Part shown: positions 47,506 to 55,401 of the stretch, piece after piece
Layout of the letters: each line of letters opens with the position of its first letter
Numbering within the stretch: the stretch's first letter is position 1
Program-made: the position numbers and the translations under genes
From: Barrientosiimonas humi
GTDB taxonomy: Bacteria; Actinomycetota; Actinomycetes; Actinomycetales; Dermatophilaceae
Length of the DNA: 64,000 nt
Assembly (NCBI RefSeq): GCF_006716095.1
Contig: NZ_VFOK01000001.1
Location: forward strand, 2,511,375 to 2,575,374
Direction of reading: 5' to 3'
The notes under the pieces: model-generated
Seen by the model: only the letters and a program-made list of their open reading frames with translations
What the model was told of the DNA's origin: nothing
The model's database searches: none

Positions 47506-48509
47506 CGGCCCGAACTCACCCCACTTCATCTGACGACCGTTGTCCGGTCGCCCGTCCAGCCGCTCCACGTCCCGACGGTGCATCCTTGCCGCTCAGCGGC
47601 TCGCGGCCGCCATCTTCGGCCGCGAATACATCGCCCGTTTCACGGGCGAAGGTGGCCGCCCAGGCCACTGGCTTCCGGCCGCACCGCTACGTCGGCAAGG
47701 CAGCCCGGCGGCGTCTCCGCCACGAGCTCAGCGACCGTGATCGCCACGTGCTTTCGAGCCTGACCGAGCACCGCTTCCTGACCACCCACCACCTGAGCGA
47801 ACTGCATTTCGTGGCCGGTGCCAGCAGCCGAGACACGGCCGGACGAAGCGCCCGGCGCGTACTCCAGCGCCTCGCCCGGGACGGGCTCGTCCGCAGGGTC
47901 GACGACCGTCGGGTCGGCGGACTCCGCGGCGGCTCAGAGGCCACCATCTGGCACCTGACCGCGGCCGGCGCCCGCGTGCTCGATGAACACGCGCCCCGGT
48001 ACCGGCAGCACCAGCCGACGCTGCGCTTTCTGGAGCACTGCCTGGCCATCGCGGACACGCATCTGCTGGTACTGCAGATTGCCCAATCGATGCGCGGCTC
48101 CGCGAACGTCATGGTCGACCCGCACACCACCCGCCGCTACCCCGGGCTGGGCGGCAACACCCTGACGCTGGCGCCCGACCTGAGCGTGGTCATCCAGGCG
48201 AGCGACGACGACGGTCCGTACGAGGACCGCTGGTTCATCGAGGTCGACCGCGGCACCGAGTCCATCCCGACGCTGCTCGCGAAGTGCGAGCAGTACGAGG
48301 CGTACCGGCGCAGTGGTATCGAGCAGAGCCAGACAGACGGCGCGTTCCCGCTCGTGCTGTGGATCCTGGAAGGCCGCCGGGCTCACGACCGAAAGCAGGA
48401 GCTGACACGTCGGCTGCAGCGATCAGCGCGACTAACCCCGCAGCTGCACCGGCTGACCAGCACCTCCGACGAAACCTGGGAAGCGCTCGTGACGGGAGGC
48501 CAGTCATGA
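47502..48509 (+). CDS. replication-relaxation family protein
   Basis: This 335-residue protein has an N-terminal winged-helix region (DRHVLSSLTEHRFLTTHHLS then RRVLQRLARDGLVRRVDDRR and WHLTAAGARVL), followed by an alpha/beta domain starting RFLEHCLAIADTHLLVLQ. This matches proteins called replication-relaxation (PF13814), which are found with coupling proteins in actinobacterial elements and are thought to serve in rolling-circle-type processing. No relaxase tyrosine/HUH motif is recognised. Its start overlaps the coupling protein by four bases. Confidence 0.7.
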   Translation: MTARTHPTSSDDRCPVARPAAPRPDGASLPLSGSRPPSSAANTSPVSRAKVAAQATGFRPHRYVGKAARRRLRHELSDRDRHVLSSLTEHRFLTTHHLSELHFVAGASSRDTAGRSARRVLQRLARDGLVRRVDDRRVGGLRGGSEATIWHLTAAGARVLDEHAPRYRQHQPTLRFLEHCLAIADTHLLVLQIAQSMRGSANVMVDPHTTRRYPGLGGNTLTLAPDLSVVIQASDDDGPYEDRWFIEVDRGTESIPTLLAKCEQYEAYRRSGIEQSQTDGAFPLVLWILEGRRAHDRKQELTRRLQRSARLTPQLHRLTSTSDETWEALVTGGQS

Positions 48510-49147
48510 ACGATCAGGCTCCTGAGCCATCGAAGTACCGCACGATCTTGGCCGACCCGCCGTGGGACGTGCAGCAGCTCGGCAAGCGCGGCGCGGTGCA
48601 GCACTACGACCTCATGAGCCTGGAGCGCATCACGGCGATGCCGGTGGCCGACCTGGCAGCTGACGACGCCCATCTGTGGCTGTGGGTCACCAACGCCACG
48701 CTGCGGCCGGGCTTCGACGTCGCTGACGCCTGGGGCTTCACGGTGCGCTCCATCCTGACGTGGATCAAGCCGCGGCTGGGACTGGGCAACTACCTGCGCA
48801 ACTCGACCGAGCACCTGCTGTTCGCCACCAGAGGCACAGCACCGGTCCAGTTCCGCGCCCAGCCGACCTGGATGTTCGCGCCGCTGCAGGACCACTCGCA
48901 CAAGCCCGAGGAGCAGTACGCCGTCATCGAGCGGGTCAGCCCCGGGCCGTACCTCGAGCTGTTCGCCCGCAGGCAGCCACCGAGCCGCGCCGGCTGGCAC
49001 GTCTGGGGCAACCAGATCAGGAGCGACGTCGCCATCCCCGGCTACCCGGTGCCAAGCGACGCGAACGCCACGCAGAAGGCGCACCCGCCGCCTGGCACTG
49101 CCACCGGCACCACGAACCAGCAACCAAACGAAAGGAGGACACCATGA
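48506..49147 (+). CDS. MT-A70 family DNA methyltransferase
   Basis: This 213-residue protein has the catalytic motif ILADPPWDVQ (DPPW at about residues 17-20) and the MT-A70 core (LWLWVTNATLRPGFDVADAW, ILTWIKPRLGLGNYLRNSTE). MT-A70-type bacterial enzymes methylate adenine at N6 in DNA. Within a mobile element it may protect incoming DNA from restriction. The ATG overlaps the previous stop (ATGA). Confidence 0.8.
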   Translation: MNDQAPEPSKYRTILADPPWDVQQLGKRGAVQHYDLMSLERITAMPVADLAADDAHLWLWVTNATLRPGFDVADAWGFTVRSILTWIKPRLGLGNYLRNSTEHLLFATRGTAPVQFRAQPTWMFAPLQDHSHKPEEQYAVIERVSPGPYLELFARRQPPSRAGWHVWGNQIRSDVAIPGYPVPSDANATQKAHPPPGTATGTTNQQPNERRTP

Positions 49148-49785
49148 ACGAGAAGCAGCCAAGGCCAGGAGAGTGCAGCACACCTGAAACGGAGAGTGCG
49201 GAGCGCCCACCGCGGCGCTCGCCACGCATCCGGCTGACACTGGCGACAGAGACACCGTGGCCAGGACACAGCCAATGGATCGATGCCGCTGTGCCCAGCG
49301 AAGAACTCGAGCGGCACGCCCGAGAACTACTAGACCGGCACCCCGAGTCCGACGCCGACGGCGTCCTCATCTGCGACAGCGACGACTTCGCCGACTACAC
49401 CCCGGAGTCCTCAGAGGACTTGGCGACCGTGGCGATGGTGGCTCGCGGCATCCAGGAGCATGGCGACGCCTTCGCCTTCTGGGCGCACTTCCACGACGCC
49501 GACCCGCGCATGCTGGCGGCGTTCGAGCAGGCCTACCTCGGCGAGTGGGACAGCCCTGCCGCTTGGGTGGAAGCCCAGTTCGAGCGGCTCGGTGCCGCGA
49601 CTCATGACGACCCGTCGGGCGACTGGACGTACGGGGAGATCGCGCAGCAGCTGTGGACCGAGGGGCACTTGGTCATAGCGCACAACGACAACGGCCGTGT
49701 CTGGCTGTTCCAGAACGTCGAGGGCGGCACCACCGAGCTGCCCGGCAGTACAGCACCCGACCGACCGCAAGGAGGAGACCGATGA
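49144..49785 (+). CDS. ArdA-like antirestriction protein, first of two
   Basis: This 213-residue protein has an acidic C-terminal half with FWAHFHDADPRMLAAFEQAY then LGEWDSPAAWVEAQFE. This resembles ArdA, a DNA mimic that blocks type I restriction during conjugation. The first 60 residues are divergent and partly disordered. GGAGGACACC lies before the ATG. Its stop overlaps the second copy (ATGA). The family assignment is by motif flow and acidity only. Confidence 0.65.
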   Translation: MNEKQPRPGECSTPETESAERPPRRSPRIRLTLATETPWPGHSQWIDAAVPSEELERHARELLDRHPESDADGVLICDSDDFADYTPESSEDLATVAMVARGIQEHGDAFAFWAHFHDADPRMLAAFEQAYLGEWDSPAAWVEAQFERLGAATHDDPSGDWTYGEIAQQLWTEGHLVIAHNDNGRVWLFQNVEGGTTELPGSTAPDRPQGGDR

Positions 49786-50387
49786 CTGGCCACGAGACAC
49801 CGCCGACGAGCAGCAACAAGGGCGAGGAGAGAGCGCACGAGGTAACCGCCGAGGAGCTGGAGCCGACGCCGCGACCGCGCCCGGGCATCTGGGTCGCCCG
49901 CGACGAGCGCTCGCCGTTCGGCAGCTGGTGCGACGCGTACGGCACCGTCGAGCAGGTGCAGAGCCGGATCGGGGACAAGCAGATCCTCGACACCATCGAG
50001 TTCGGCACGTTCGAGGTGAAGCGCGACGAGACGGCAGAGGTCGTCGCTCGGGTGGCCAACGGCATCCGCGAGCACGGCTACGCCTTCGCGGCCTGGGCCG
50101 ACTTCCACGATGCCGATCCCGACCTGTTGGCAGCGTTCCGCGACCACTACCTCGGCGAGTTCGCGTCGTACGAGGACCTAGGACGAGCGCTGGCGCAGCA
50201 GACCGAGGAACAGCTACCGGAGGAGCTGCGGCCACACGTGCGCATCGACTACGAGGCGCTGGCACGGGACCAGACCGGGGGCGTGCGGCTGTTCACGCTT
50301 GAGGGCCCGGAGGGCGAGGTATTCCTGTTCCAGGGACCGAACGATGACGAGGTTCCCGACCACCCTGACGCGCAGCCCGATGCGTAG
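49782..50387 (+). CDS. ArdA-like antirestriction protein, second of two
   Basis: This 201-residue protein has the same FAAWADFHDADPDLLAAFRD and YLGEFASYEDLGRALAQQTE segments as the gene before it, with an N-terminal region (PGIWVARDERSPFGSWCDAY) that is more ArdA-like. The pair arose by duplication. Two copies may widen the range of restriction enzymes inhibited. GGAGGAGACC precedes the ATG. Confidence 0.65.
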   Translation: MTGHETPPTSSNKGEERAHEVTAEELEPTPRPRPGIWVARDERSPFGSWCDAYGTVEQVQSRIGDKQILDTIEFGTFEVKRDETAEVVARVANGIREHGYAFAAWADFHDADPDLLAAFRDHYLGEFASYEDLGRALAQQTEEQLPEELRPHVRIDYEALARDQTGGVRLFTLEGPEGEVFLFQGPNDDEVPDHPDAQPDA

Positions 50388-50420
50388 GACTCGCCGAAGC
50401 CGCCCATCCCTCGGGAGCCT

Positions 50421-50452
50421 GCAGCCACTCGACCACCCCGGTCGAGGGCTGC
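50421..50452 (+). other. hairpin between ardA-like and RHH genes
   Basis: A strong inverted repeat (arms GCAGCC-x-CTCGACC and GGTCGAG-GGCTGC with one mismatch/bulge) lies between 50387 and the ATG at 50532. No T-tract is present. It may end or attenuate the ardA-like transcript. Confidence 0.4.
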
Positions 50453-50531
50453 ACCACCCCGAGGACGGTGGCCGGACCGCTCGCCGCACGGCGAGGCGGC
50501 TGGGCGAACACCCTCAGGAAGGAGAAGCGCC

Positions 50532-50834
50532 ATGTCTACGGTCAAGACGCTGGCAGTCCGGTTGGACTCCCAGCTGCATGGACAGCTGACCATGCTGTGC
50601 CGGCTGCGCGACATCACGGTGACGGAGGCCATCCGCACTGCGATCCGCAAGGAAGTTGCCGTCATGGCGGACGACCCGTCGGTCGCCGCCAAGGCTCGTG
50701 ACCTCGAGGCGGAGATCACGCGGGAAGCCGACGAGCAGCGTGCCGCCATCCAGGCACTGCTCGGCACGGACAGCCAGTCCACCGGCAAGGCCGCGCCTCG
50801 CAAGAGCGCCACGGCACCCAAGCGCGGCAGCTAA
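50532..50834 (+). CDS. ribbon-helix-helix (CopG-like) protein
   Basis: This 100-residue protein begins STVKTLAVRLDSQLHGQL, followed by RDITVTEAIRTAIRK; the first strand and two helices form a ribbon-helix-helix DNA-binding fold. The C-terminal half is a charged helix and linker. Such proteins are often relaxosome accessory or copy-number regulators. GAAGGAGAAGC lies before the ATG. Confidence 0.7.
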   Translation: MSTVKTLAVRLDSQLHGQLTMLCRLRDITVTEAIRTAIRKEVAVMADDPSVAAKARDLEAEITREADEQRAAIQALLGTDSQSTGKAAPRKSATAPKRGS

Positions 50835-50987
50835 CGCTGCCCGCCGAGGTACGTGGCGACTCCACCGGGTGGGGACCAGATCGAGCCTGACGGCTCTCTG
50901 GTTCCCACCCACACTCAAAACGCAATACATGTCGCAATCGCGATGCGTGAGCGTTGTAAAAGAAATGTTGTAGAAAGCGAGAAAGGC

Positions 50988-51017
50988 GTCCACAAATGCG
51001 GACAAGGATTGTAAAAT
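50988..51017 (+). promoter_or_regulatory. autoregulated promoter of the cI/ImmR-like gene
   Basis: The dyad GTCCACAAATGCGGAC (50988-51003) overlaps the -35 position (TCCACA, 50989-50994) and TAAAAT at 51012-51017 is the -10 with 17-base spacing. The predicted start is at about 51024, the A of the repressor ATG, so the mRNA would be leaderless. On the opposite strand the dyad reads GTCCGCATTTGTGGAC, one base from the transfer-promoter core. Confidence 0.6.
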
Positions 51018-51023
51018 TGGGAT

Positions 51024-51392
51024 ATGGACGAAAAACTGAATACAGAACTTGGAACACTGCTAAAGGATGCACGGCTACAAGCTGGCCTGAGTCTGCGCCA
51101 AGTGGCGGCTGAGGCCGAGCTCAGCAAGTCGATCATCGAGAACTGGGAGAGCGGTACCCGCGAGCCCAAGCTCGACAAGCTGCTGCGACTGGCAGCCGTC
51201 CTGGGGCTCGATGCCACCACCGTCTGCGAGGTCGGCGGCTACGACATTGACCTGCCGACCATTCACCCCTACCTGCGCCGCAAGTACCCAGATCTCCCGC
51301 CCGAAGCCCGGGCAGAGATCGCGGCCATCACGAGAAAGTACGGCGCCGACCCGAGGCGGGCGGAACCGGCACCCGGCGAGGACGAGCAGTAG
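51024..51392 (+). CDS. XRE-family repressor, ImmR/cI-like
   Basis: This 122-residue protein has an XRE helix-turn-helix at about residues 10-65 (LGTLLKDARLQAGLSLRQVA, then AELSKSIIENWESGTREPKL). The C-terminal part has no peptidase motif and may dimerise. It is followed by an ImmA-like metallopeptidase gene, as in ICEBs1 and several phages where ImmR represses excision and transfer and is cleaved by ImmA. No ribosome site is visible; the mRNA is predicted to be leaderless. Confidence 0.75.
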   Translation: MDEKLNTELGTLLKDARLQAGLSLRQVAAEAELSKSIIENWESGTREPKLDKLLRLAAVLGLDATTVCEVGGYDIDLPTIHPYLRRKYPDLPPEARAEIAAITRKYGADPRRAEPAPGEDEQ

Positions 51393-51433
51393 CCCGATAG
51401 AACGAACAACCACTAACCGAAAGGAGGCTCAAA

Positions 51434-52060
51434 ATGACCACCCAAACAACAACATCACCATCGGTACTGGCGAGCCTCCGTGGGCTGACACCGCGCTGTC
51501 GGCTCGACTTCGAGGACACCAAGCAACTCGCCGAGCGGCAAGCCCGGACCCTCGCCCGGCTGCTCGCTGTCGATGAAGACGGCGTGCACGACCGCCACAT
51601 TGAATCGCTGCCGCGCCTGCGTGTCGTCTACGAGGCGCTGCCGACCAGCGGCCTGAGCTACTGGAACGGCCAGGAGTGGATCATCGCGATCTGCCAGGAC
51701 GACACCCCGGCACGGCAGCGCTTCACCCTGCTGCACGAGCTGAAGCACGTCATCGACCACCCGCACCGAGCGCGGCTCTACCGCTCCGACTGGGAAGCGG
51801 AGCGTGCGGCCGACTACTTCGCCGCCTGCGCCCTGATGCCGAAGCCGGCGCTCAAGCGGATGTACTGCAACGTCACCCAGCGCATCGAAGCGCTGGCTGC
51901 CTACTTCGGCGTCAGCCAGGCCGCGCTCCGCTACCGGCTCGAGCAGATCGGGCTGCTGGAGCGGCCGACCTTCACCCGGCAGCGCTGTGCGCGCCCGGTA
52001 TCAACGCCGACGTGGCAGGAACAGCGGTTCAGAACCGTGCAGATGAATAGGAGCACCTGA
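51434..52060 (+). CDS. ImmA/IrrE family metallopeptidase
   Basis: This 208-residue protein has the zinc-peptidase motif HELKH (residues 101-105) in RFTLLHELKHVIDHPHR, and the third ligand Glu in WEAERAADYFAACALMP. A C-terminal helix-turn-helix-like part (ALAAYFGVSQAALRYRLEQI) is typical of ImmA/IrrE. It is expected to cleave the neighbouring repressor on DNA damage or donor signals. AAAGGAGG lies before the ATG. Confidence 0.82.
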   Translation: MTTQTTTSPSVLASLRGLTPRCRLDFEDTKQLAERQARTLARLLAVDEDGVHDRHIESLPRLRVVYEALPTSGLSYWNGQEWIIAICQDDTPARQRFTLLHELKHVIDHPHRARLYRSDWEAERAADYFAACALMPKPALKRMYCNVTQRIEALAAYFGVSQAALRYRLEQIGLLERPTFTRQRCARPVSTPTWQEQRFRTVQMNRST

Positions 52061-52061
52061 A

Positions 52062-53795
52062 ATGATCGAGCGAGGCACGAGCAAGATCGCAGTGTCGTAC
52101 CTGCGGGTGTCGACGACCAAGCAGATGAACGCGGGCGCCGATGTCGACGCCGAAGGCAACTCCATCGCGACGCAGCGCGAGGCGAACAACGCCAAGGCAG
52201 CGGCCATTCGAGCGGTGATCCAGAAGGAGTTCGTCGAACCGGGTGCCTCTGCCCAGACCATCTCCAAGCGACGCAAATTCAAGGAACTGCTCGCCTATCT
52301 GGCCGAGCATCCCGAGGTCGACTACGTGATCATCTACATGCGCTCACGAGCCTTCCGGAATCTCGGCGACGCCGTGGTCACCAAGCGCCAGCTCGAAGGC
52401 ATGAGCGTCAAGCTGGTCTCGGCGAAGGAGGACTTCGGCGAAGGCATCATGGCCGACGCGATGGAGGCCGTCACGGACATCATCAACGAAGTCCAGGTGC
52501 GGATGTCCGGCGAGGACATCAAGGTCAAGATGCGCCACAAGGCCGAGAACGGCGGCACCCTCGGCGTTGCCCGCATCGGCTACAAGAACGTCCGTATTGA
52601 GCACGAGGGACGCCAGGTCAACACCATCGCGGTCGATGAGACGCGCGCCCCGCTCATCCGTACGGCGTTCGAGCTGTACGCGAGCGGCGACTACACGCTC
52701 TCGGCGCTCTACGACAAGATGGAGTCGCTCGGGCTGAAGACCCGCCCGACCAGGCGGTGGAAGTCGCAGCCGCTCTCGATCTCCAAGCTGCACCGCATGC
52801 TGCGCGACCCGTACTACGTCGGTGTCGTCACCTACAAGGGCGAGCAGTACCCAGGGCGGCACGAGCCGATCATCGACCAGGATCTGTTCGATGCGGTCCA
52901 GCGAGTCATGGATCACCGGTCGACCAACGGCCAACGGGACCGTGTGCTCTATCACTACCTCAAGGGGCTGCTGTTCTGTGACCGGTGCTCCACCAAGGAG
53001 CGCCCCGTCCGGGTGATCTACGTCGAAGCGAACGGTCGCGGTGGGCGGTACGGCTACTTCCTCTGCCGCGGACGACAGGACCGGCAGTGCGACCTTCCAT
53101 ACCTGCCCGCCGCGGATGTCGAGCACGCCGTCGCCAAGCATTACGCGACTGTCGGGCTCCCAGAAGACTTCGTCACCTACATCCGCGAGGGCATGGACGC
53201 CGCTGTCGCAGACTCGCAGCGAGTGAAGCGCGAGCTCCACGATGGCTACCGCAAGCAACTGGCGGCACTCAGCACCAAGGAGGAGCGCCTGCTCGACTTG
53301 GCAACCGACGGCGAGTTGCCTACGGCGAAGATCAAGGAACGGCTCCGCAAGGTCCAGATCGACAAAGCGGCAGTCGAGCGGAGCCTCGCACAGACGGTGG
53401 TCGACCTCGACCGTGCAGCGCGCTACATCCGCCAGTACATGGAGCTGTTCGAACAGCCTCAGGAGCTCTACACGAAGGCAGACGAGGCAACGCGCCGCGA
53501 CCTCAACACAGCGAGCTTCGAGCGGCTGTACATCGATGAGGACGGCGTCCGGCGCGACGTCAAGACGCCGCTCCTGGACGAACTGCATGAAGCAGCCGCT
53601 GCTCAGCAACGGCAGACCGCCAGGCGGCGCACGCCTGCAGGTGTCCTCGCGCGGAGCGCCACAACGAATGTCGCTCCCAGCCCCGGGGCTGAGAGCGACC
53701 GTCAAACCGTGACCCACCTACTCGCCGACCTTTTCGGTGCGGGTTCGAGTAAAGGGGTCATGGTGCCCTCGACGGGAGTCGAACCCGCACCGTGA
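52062..53795 (+). CDS. large serine recombinase (integrase)
   Basis: The protein has 577 residues. The resolvase-type catalytic domain contains AVSYLRVSTTKQ (catalytic Ser17), DYVIIYMRSRAFRN and a long connector. A recombinase domain follows (about 170-280, with PYYVGVVTYKGEQYPG), then a zinc ribbon (LLFCDRCSTKE to LCRGRQDRQC) and a coiled-coil-like segment (about 385-470). It integrates or excises the element. The last 35 bases overlap the 3' end of the tRNA-Leu gene, and the final residues VMVPSTGVEPAP are read from tRNA sequence. Confidence 0.88.
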   Translation: MIERGTSKIAVSYLRVSTTKQMNAGADVDAEGNSIATQREANNAKAAAIRAVIQKEFVEPGASAQTISKRRKFKELLAYLAEHPEVDYVIIYMRSRAFRNLGDAVVTKRQLEGMSVKLVSAKEDFGEGIMADAMEAVTDIINEVQVRMSGEDIKVKMRHKAENGGTLGVARIGYKNVRIEHEGRQVNTIAVDETRAPLIRTAFELYASGDYTLSALYDKMESLGLKTRPTRRWKSQPLSISKLHRMLRDPYYVGVVTYKGEQYPGRHEPIIDQDLFDAVQRVMDHRSTNGQRDRVLYHYLKGLLFCDRCSTKERPVRVIYVEANGRGGRYGYFLCRGRQDRQCDLPYLPAADVEHAVAKHYATVGLPEDFVTYIREGMDAAVADSQRVKRELHDGYRKQLAALSTKEERLLDLATDGELPTAKIKERLRKVQIDKAAVERSLAQTVVDLDRAARYIRQYMELFEQPQELYTKADEATRRDLNTASFERLYIDEDGVRRDVKTPLLDELHEAAAAQQRQTARRRTPAGVLARSATTNVAPSPGAESDRQTVTHLLADLFGAGSSKGVMVPSTGVEPAP

Positions 53796-53838
53796 GCGAT
53801 TTTAAGTCGCCTGCCTCTGCCAGTTGGGCCACGAGGGC
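53761..53838 (-). tRNA. tRNA-Leu (anticodon UAA)
   Basis: The minus strand folds as a cloverleaf: acceptor GCCCTCG paired with CGAGGGC, D-arm with GGCAGAGGC, anticodon loop CTTAAAA (anticodon TAA), T-arm with GGGTTCGACTCCC and an encoded CCA end at 53763-53761. The variable region is only about six bases, unlike the long arm of typical tRNA-Leu, so the amino acid is taken from the anticodon. The integrase gene runs into its 3' end, which makes it the likely integration target. Confidence 0.82.
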
Positions 53839-53860
53839 AGCGCCAGGGTACGACGGGGGC

Positions 53861-53902
53861 GGGTCTCGATACGCCGCTCGCGCCTCGCGGCTACTCGACC
53901 GG
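53861..53902. repeat. palindromic repeat of the GGTCTCGATACG...CTACTCGACC type
   Basis: The unit starts GGGTCTCGATACG and ends CTACTCGACCGG, with GC-rich imperfect dyad between. This is a widespread actinobacterial extragenic palindrome. The reverse strand reads GGTCGAGTAG, giving the last codons and stop of the ppx gene (…KPVE stop). Related copies lie at 55933-56045. Confidence 0.7.
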
Positions 53903-54847
53903 CTTGCGGGTGGGGACCGACAGGGCGATGCCGTCGAGGATGTCGCTCTCGCTGGTGACCGCCTCGGTGATGCCGGAGCGCTGGGCGACGCGGTCGACGA
54001 TGCGCTGCCAGATCAGCGCGCCGGCCCCGATCACGTCGACGCGGCCGGGGTGCATGAACCCCAGGGCCGCGCGCTCGGCGTGGCCTGCCTGCAGCAGCTC
54101 GGTCGTGGCGCGCAGCACCCGCTCGACGGGGACGCGCGCGTGGTGGATGCGCCCGGAGTCGTAGCGCTCGAGGTCGAGGGCGTGGGCGGTGACCGTGGTG
54201 ATCGAGCCGGCCAGGCCGACGAGCGTGCACACCCCGCTGAGGTCGACCGTGCGCTCGGCAAGGTCGAGCGCCGCGTCCACCTCGGCGCTGGCCACCCGGA
54301 TCTCCTCCGGCGTGGGCGGGTCGGAGCGCAGGTAGCGCTCGGTCAGGCGGACCGATCCCATGTCGAGCGAGATCGCCTGCTCGACTGTGTCGGACCCGCG
54401 CACCAGCTCGGTGGAGCCACCGCCGAGATCGACCACCAGATAAGGAGATTCGGCACCGGACGCCGCGAGACCGATCGTCGCACCGGCGAAGCTCAGCGCG
54501 GCCTCCTCGTCGCCGCTGACCACCTCGGGCACCACGTCGAGGTCGCCGAAGGCGGCCACCACGCCCTGCACGAACTCCCCCGCGTTCGAGGCGTCGCGGG
54601 ATGCCGACGTCGCCACGAACCGCGCTGCGGTGACGCCGTGCTCGCGGGCGAGCCCGGCGTACTCACGACTGCGCGCCAGCGTGCGCTCCATCGCCTCGGG
54701 GGCGATGCGGCCGGACACGTCGACGCCCTGGCCGAGCCGGACGATCTCGGTGCGCCGGAGCACCTCCTGCAGCCGGTCGCCGTCGTGGTCGGCGATGAGC
54801 AGGCGGATCGAGTTGGTGCCGCAGTCGATGGCGGCGACGCGCGTCAT
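53891..54847 (-). CDS. ppx: Ppx/GppA phosphatase
   Basis: This 318-residue exopolyphosphatase/guanosine pentaphosphatase family protein has VAAIDCGTNSIRLLIAD (motif 1), GVTAARFVATSASRDASN and the phosphate-binding SPYLVVDLGGGSTELV. The ASKHA fold is complete, though shorter than the two-domain enzymes, as is usual in actinobacteria. It hydrolyses polyphosphate or pppGpp. Its C terminus (RKPVE) is provided by an extragenic repeat. Confidence 0.88.
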   Translation of the reverse strand: MTRVAAIDCGTNSIRLLIADHDGDRLQEVLRRTEIVRLGQGVDVSGRIAPEAMERTLARSREYAGLAREHGVTAARFVATSASRDASNAGEFVQGVVAAFGDLDVVPEVVSGDEEAALSFAGATIGLAASGAESPYLVVDLGGGSTELVRGSDTVEQAISLDMGSVRLTERYLRSDPPTPEEIRVASAEVDAALDLAERTVDLSGVCTLVGLAGSITTVTAHALDLERYDSGRIHHARVPVERVLRATTELLQAGHAERAALGFMHPGRVDVIGAGALIWQRIVDRVAQRSGITEAVTSESDILDGIALSVPTRKPVE

Positions 54848-54980
54848 GGAGCTCCTTCGGGGGCAGGGGTGAGCCCGACGCTCGCGATCCTCGTACGGTG
54901 AGGGGCGCGAGACAAGCCGGACCGCCGGTGACCGTCCGCGTCAGACCACAGCCGACCCACAGCCGACCAGGAGTGCACCG

Positions 54981-55307
54981 ATGATCCTCATCACCGTGAA
55001 GTTCCCCATCCGCGAGGACAAGCTGGACGAGTGGCGCGAGCTGTCCGCGGACTACGCCCGCAACGTCACCCAAGAGCCGGGCAACGAGTTCTTCGAGTTC
55101 TCCCAGAGCGTCACCGAGCCGAACACGTTCGTGTGCATCGAGGGCTTCCGCGACAGCGCGGCCGGCGAGGAGCACATGGCCACCGAGCACGTGAAGACCT
55201 TCATGGAGAAGATGCCCGACATCGTCTCCGCGCAGCCGCAGATCATCTACGTCGACGCGGAGGAGGTCGACGGTTTCGGGCCGATGGGCGAGATCCAGCC
55301 GCGATGA
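54981..55307 (+). CDS. putative quinol monooxygenase (ABM domain)
   Basis: This 108-residue dimeric ferredoxin-like fold has LITVKFPIREDKLDEWRELS, the central FFEFSQSVTEPNTFVCIEGF and the conserved HMATEHVKTFMEKMPDI. The antibiotic-biosynthesis-monooxygenase (ABM) family includes YgiN-like quinol oxidases and uncharacterised members. The substrate is unknown. It is divergent from ppx and ends before the NYN gene. Confidence 0.75.
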   Translation: MILITVKFPIREDKLDEWRELSADYARNVTQEPGNEFFEFSQSVTEPNTFVCIEGFRDSAAGEEHMATEHVKTFMEKMPDIVSAQPQIIYVDAEEVDGFGPMGEIQPR

Positions 55308-55401
55308 CCGTCGCGACCGAGCACCGGCCGACGGTTGTCTCCGGCGACGCTGACTTCGGCCGCTTCCGGCCGCTTCCGCGACGTGCGGTGGAGCAGGCCC
55401 G

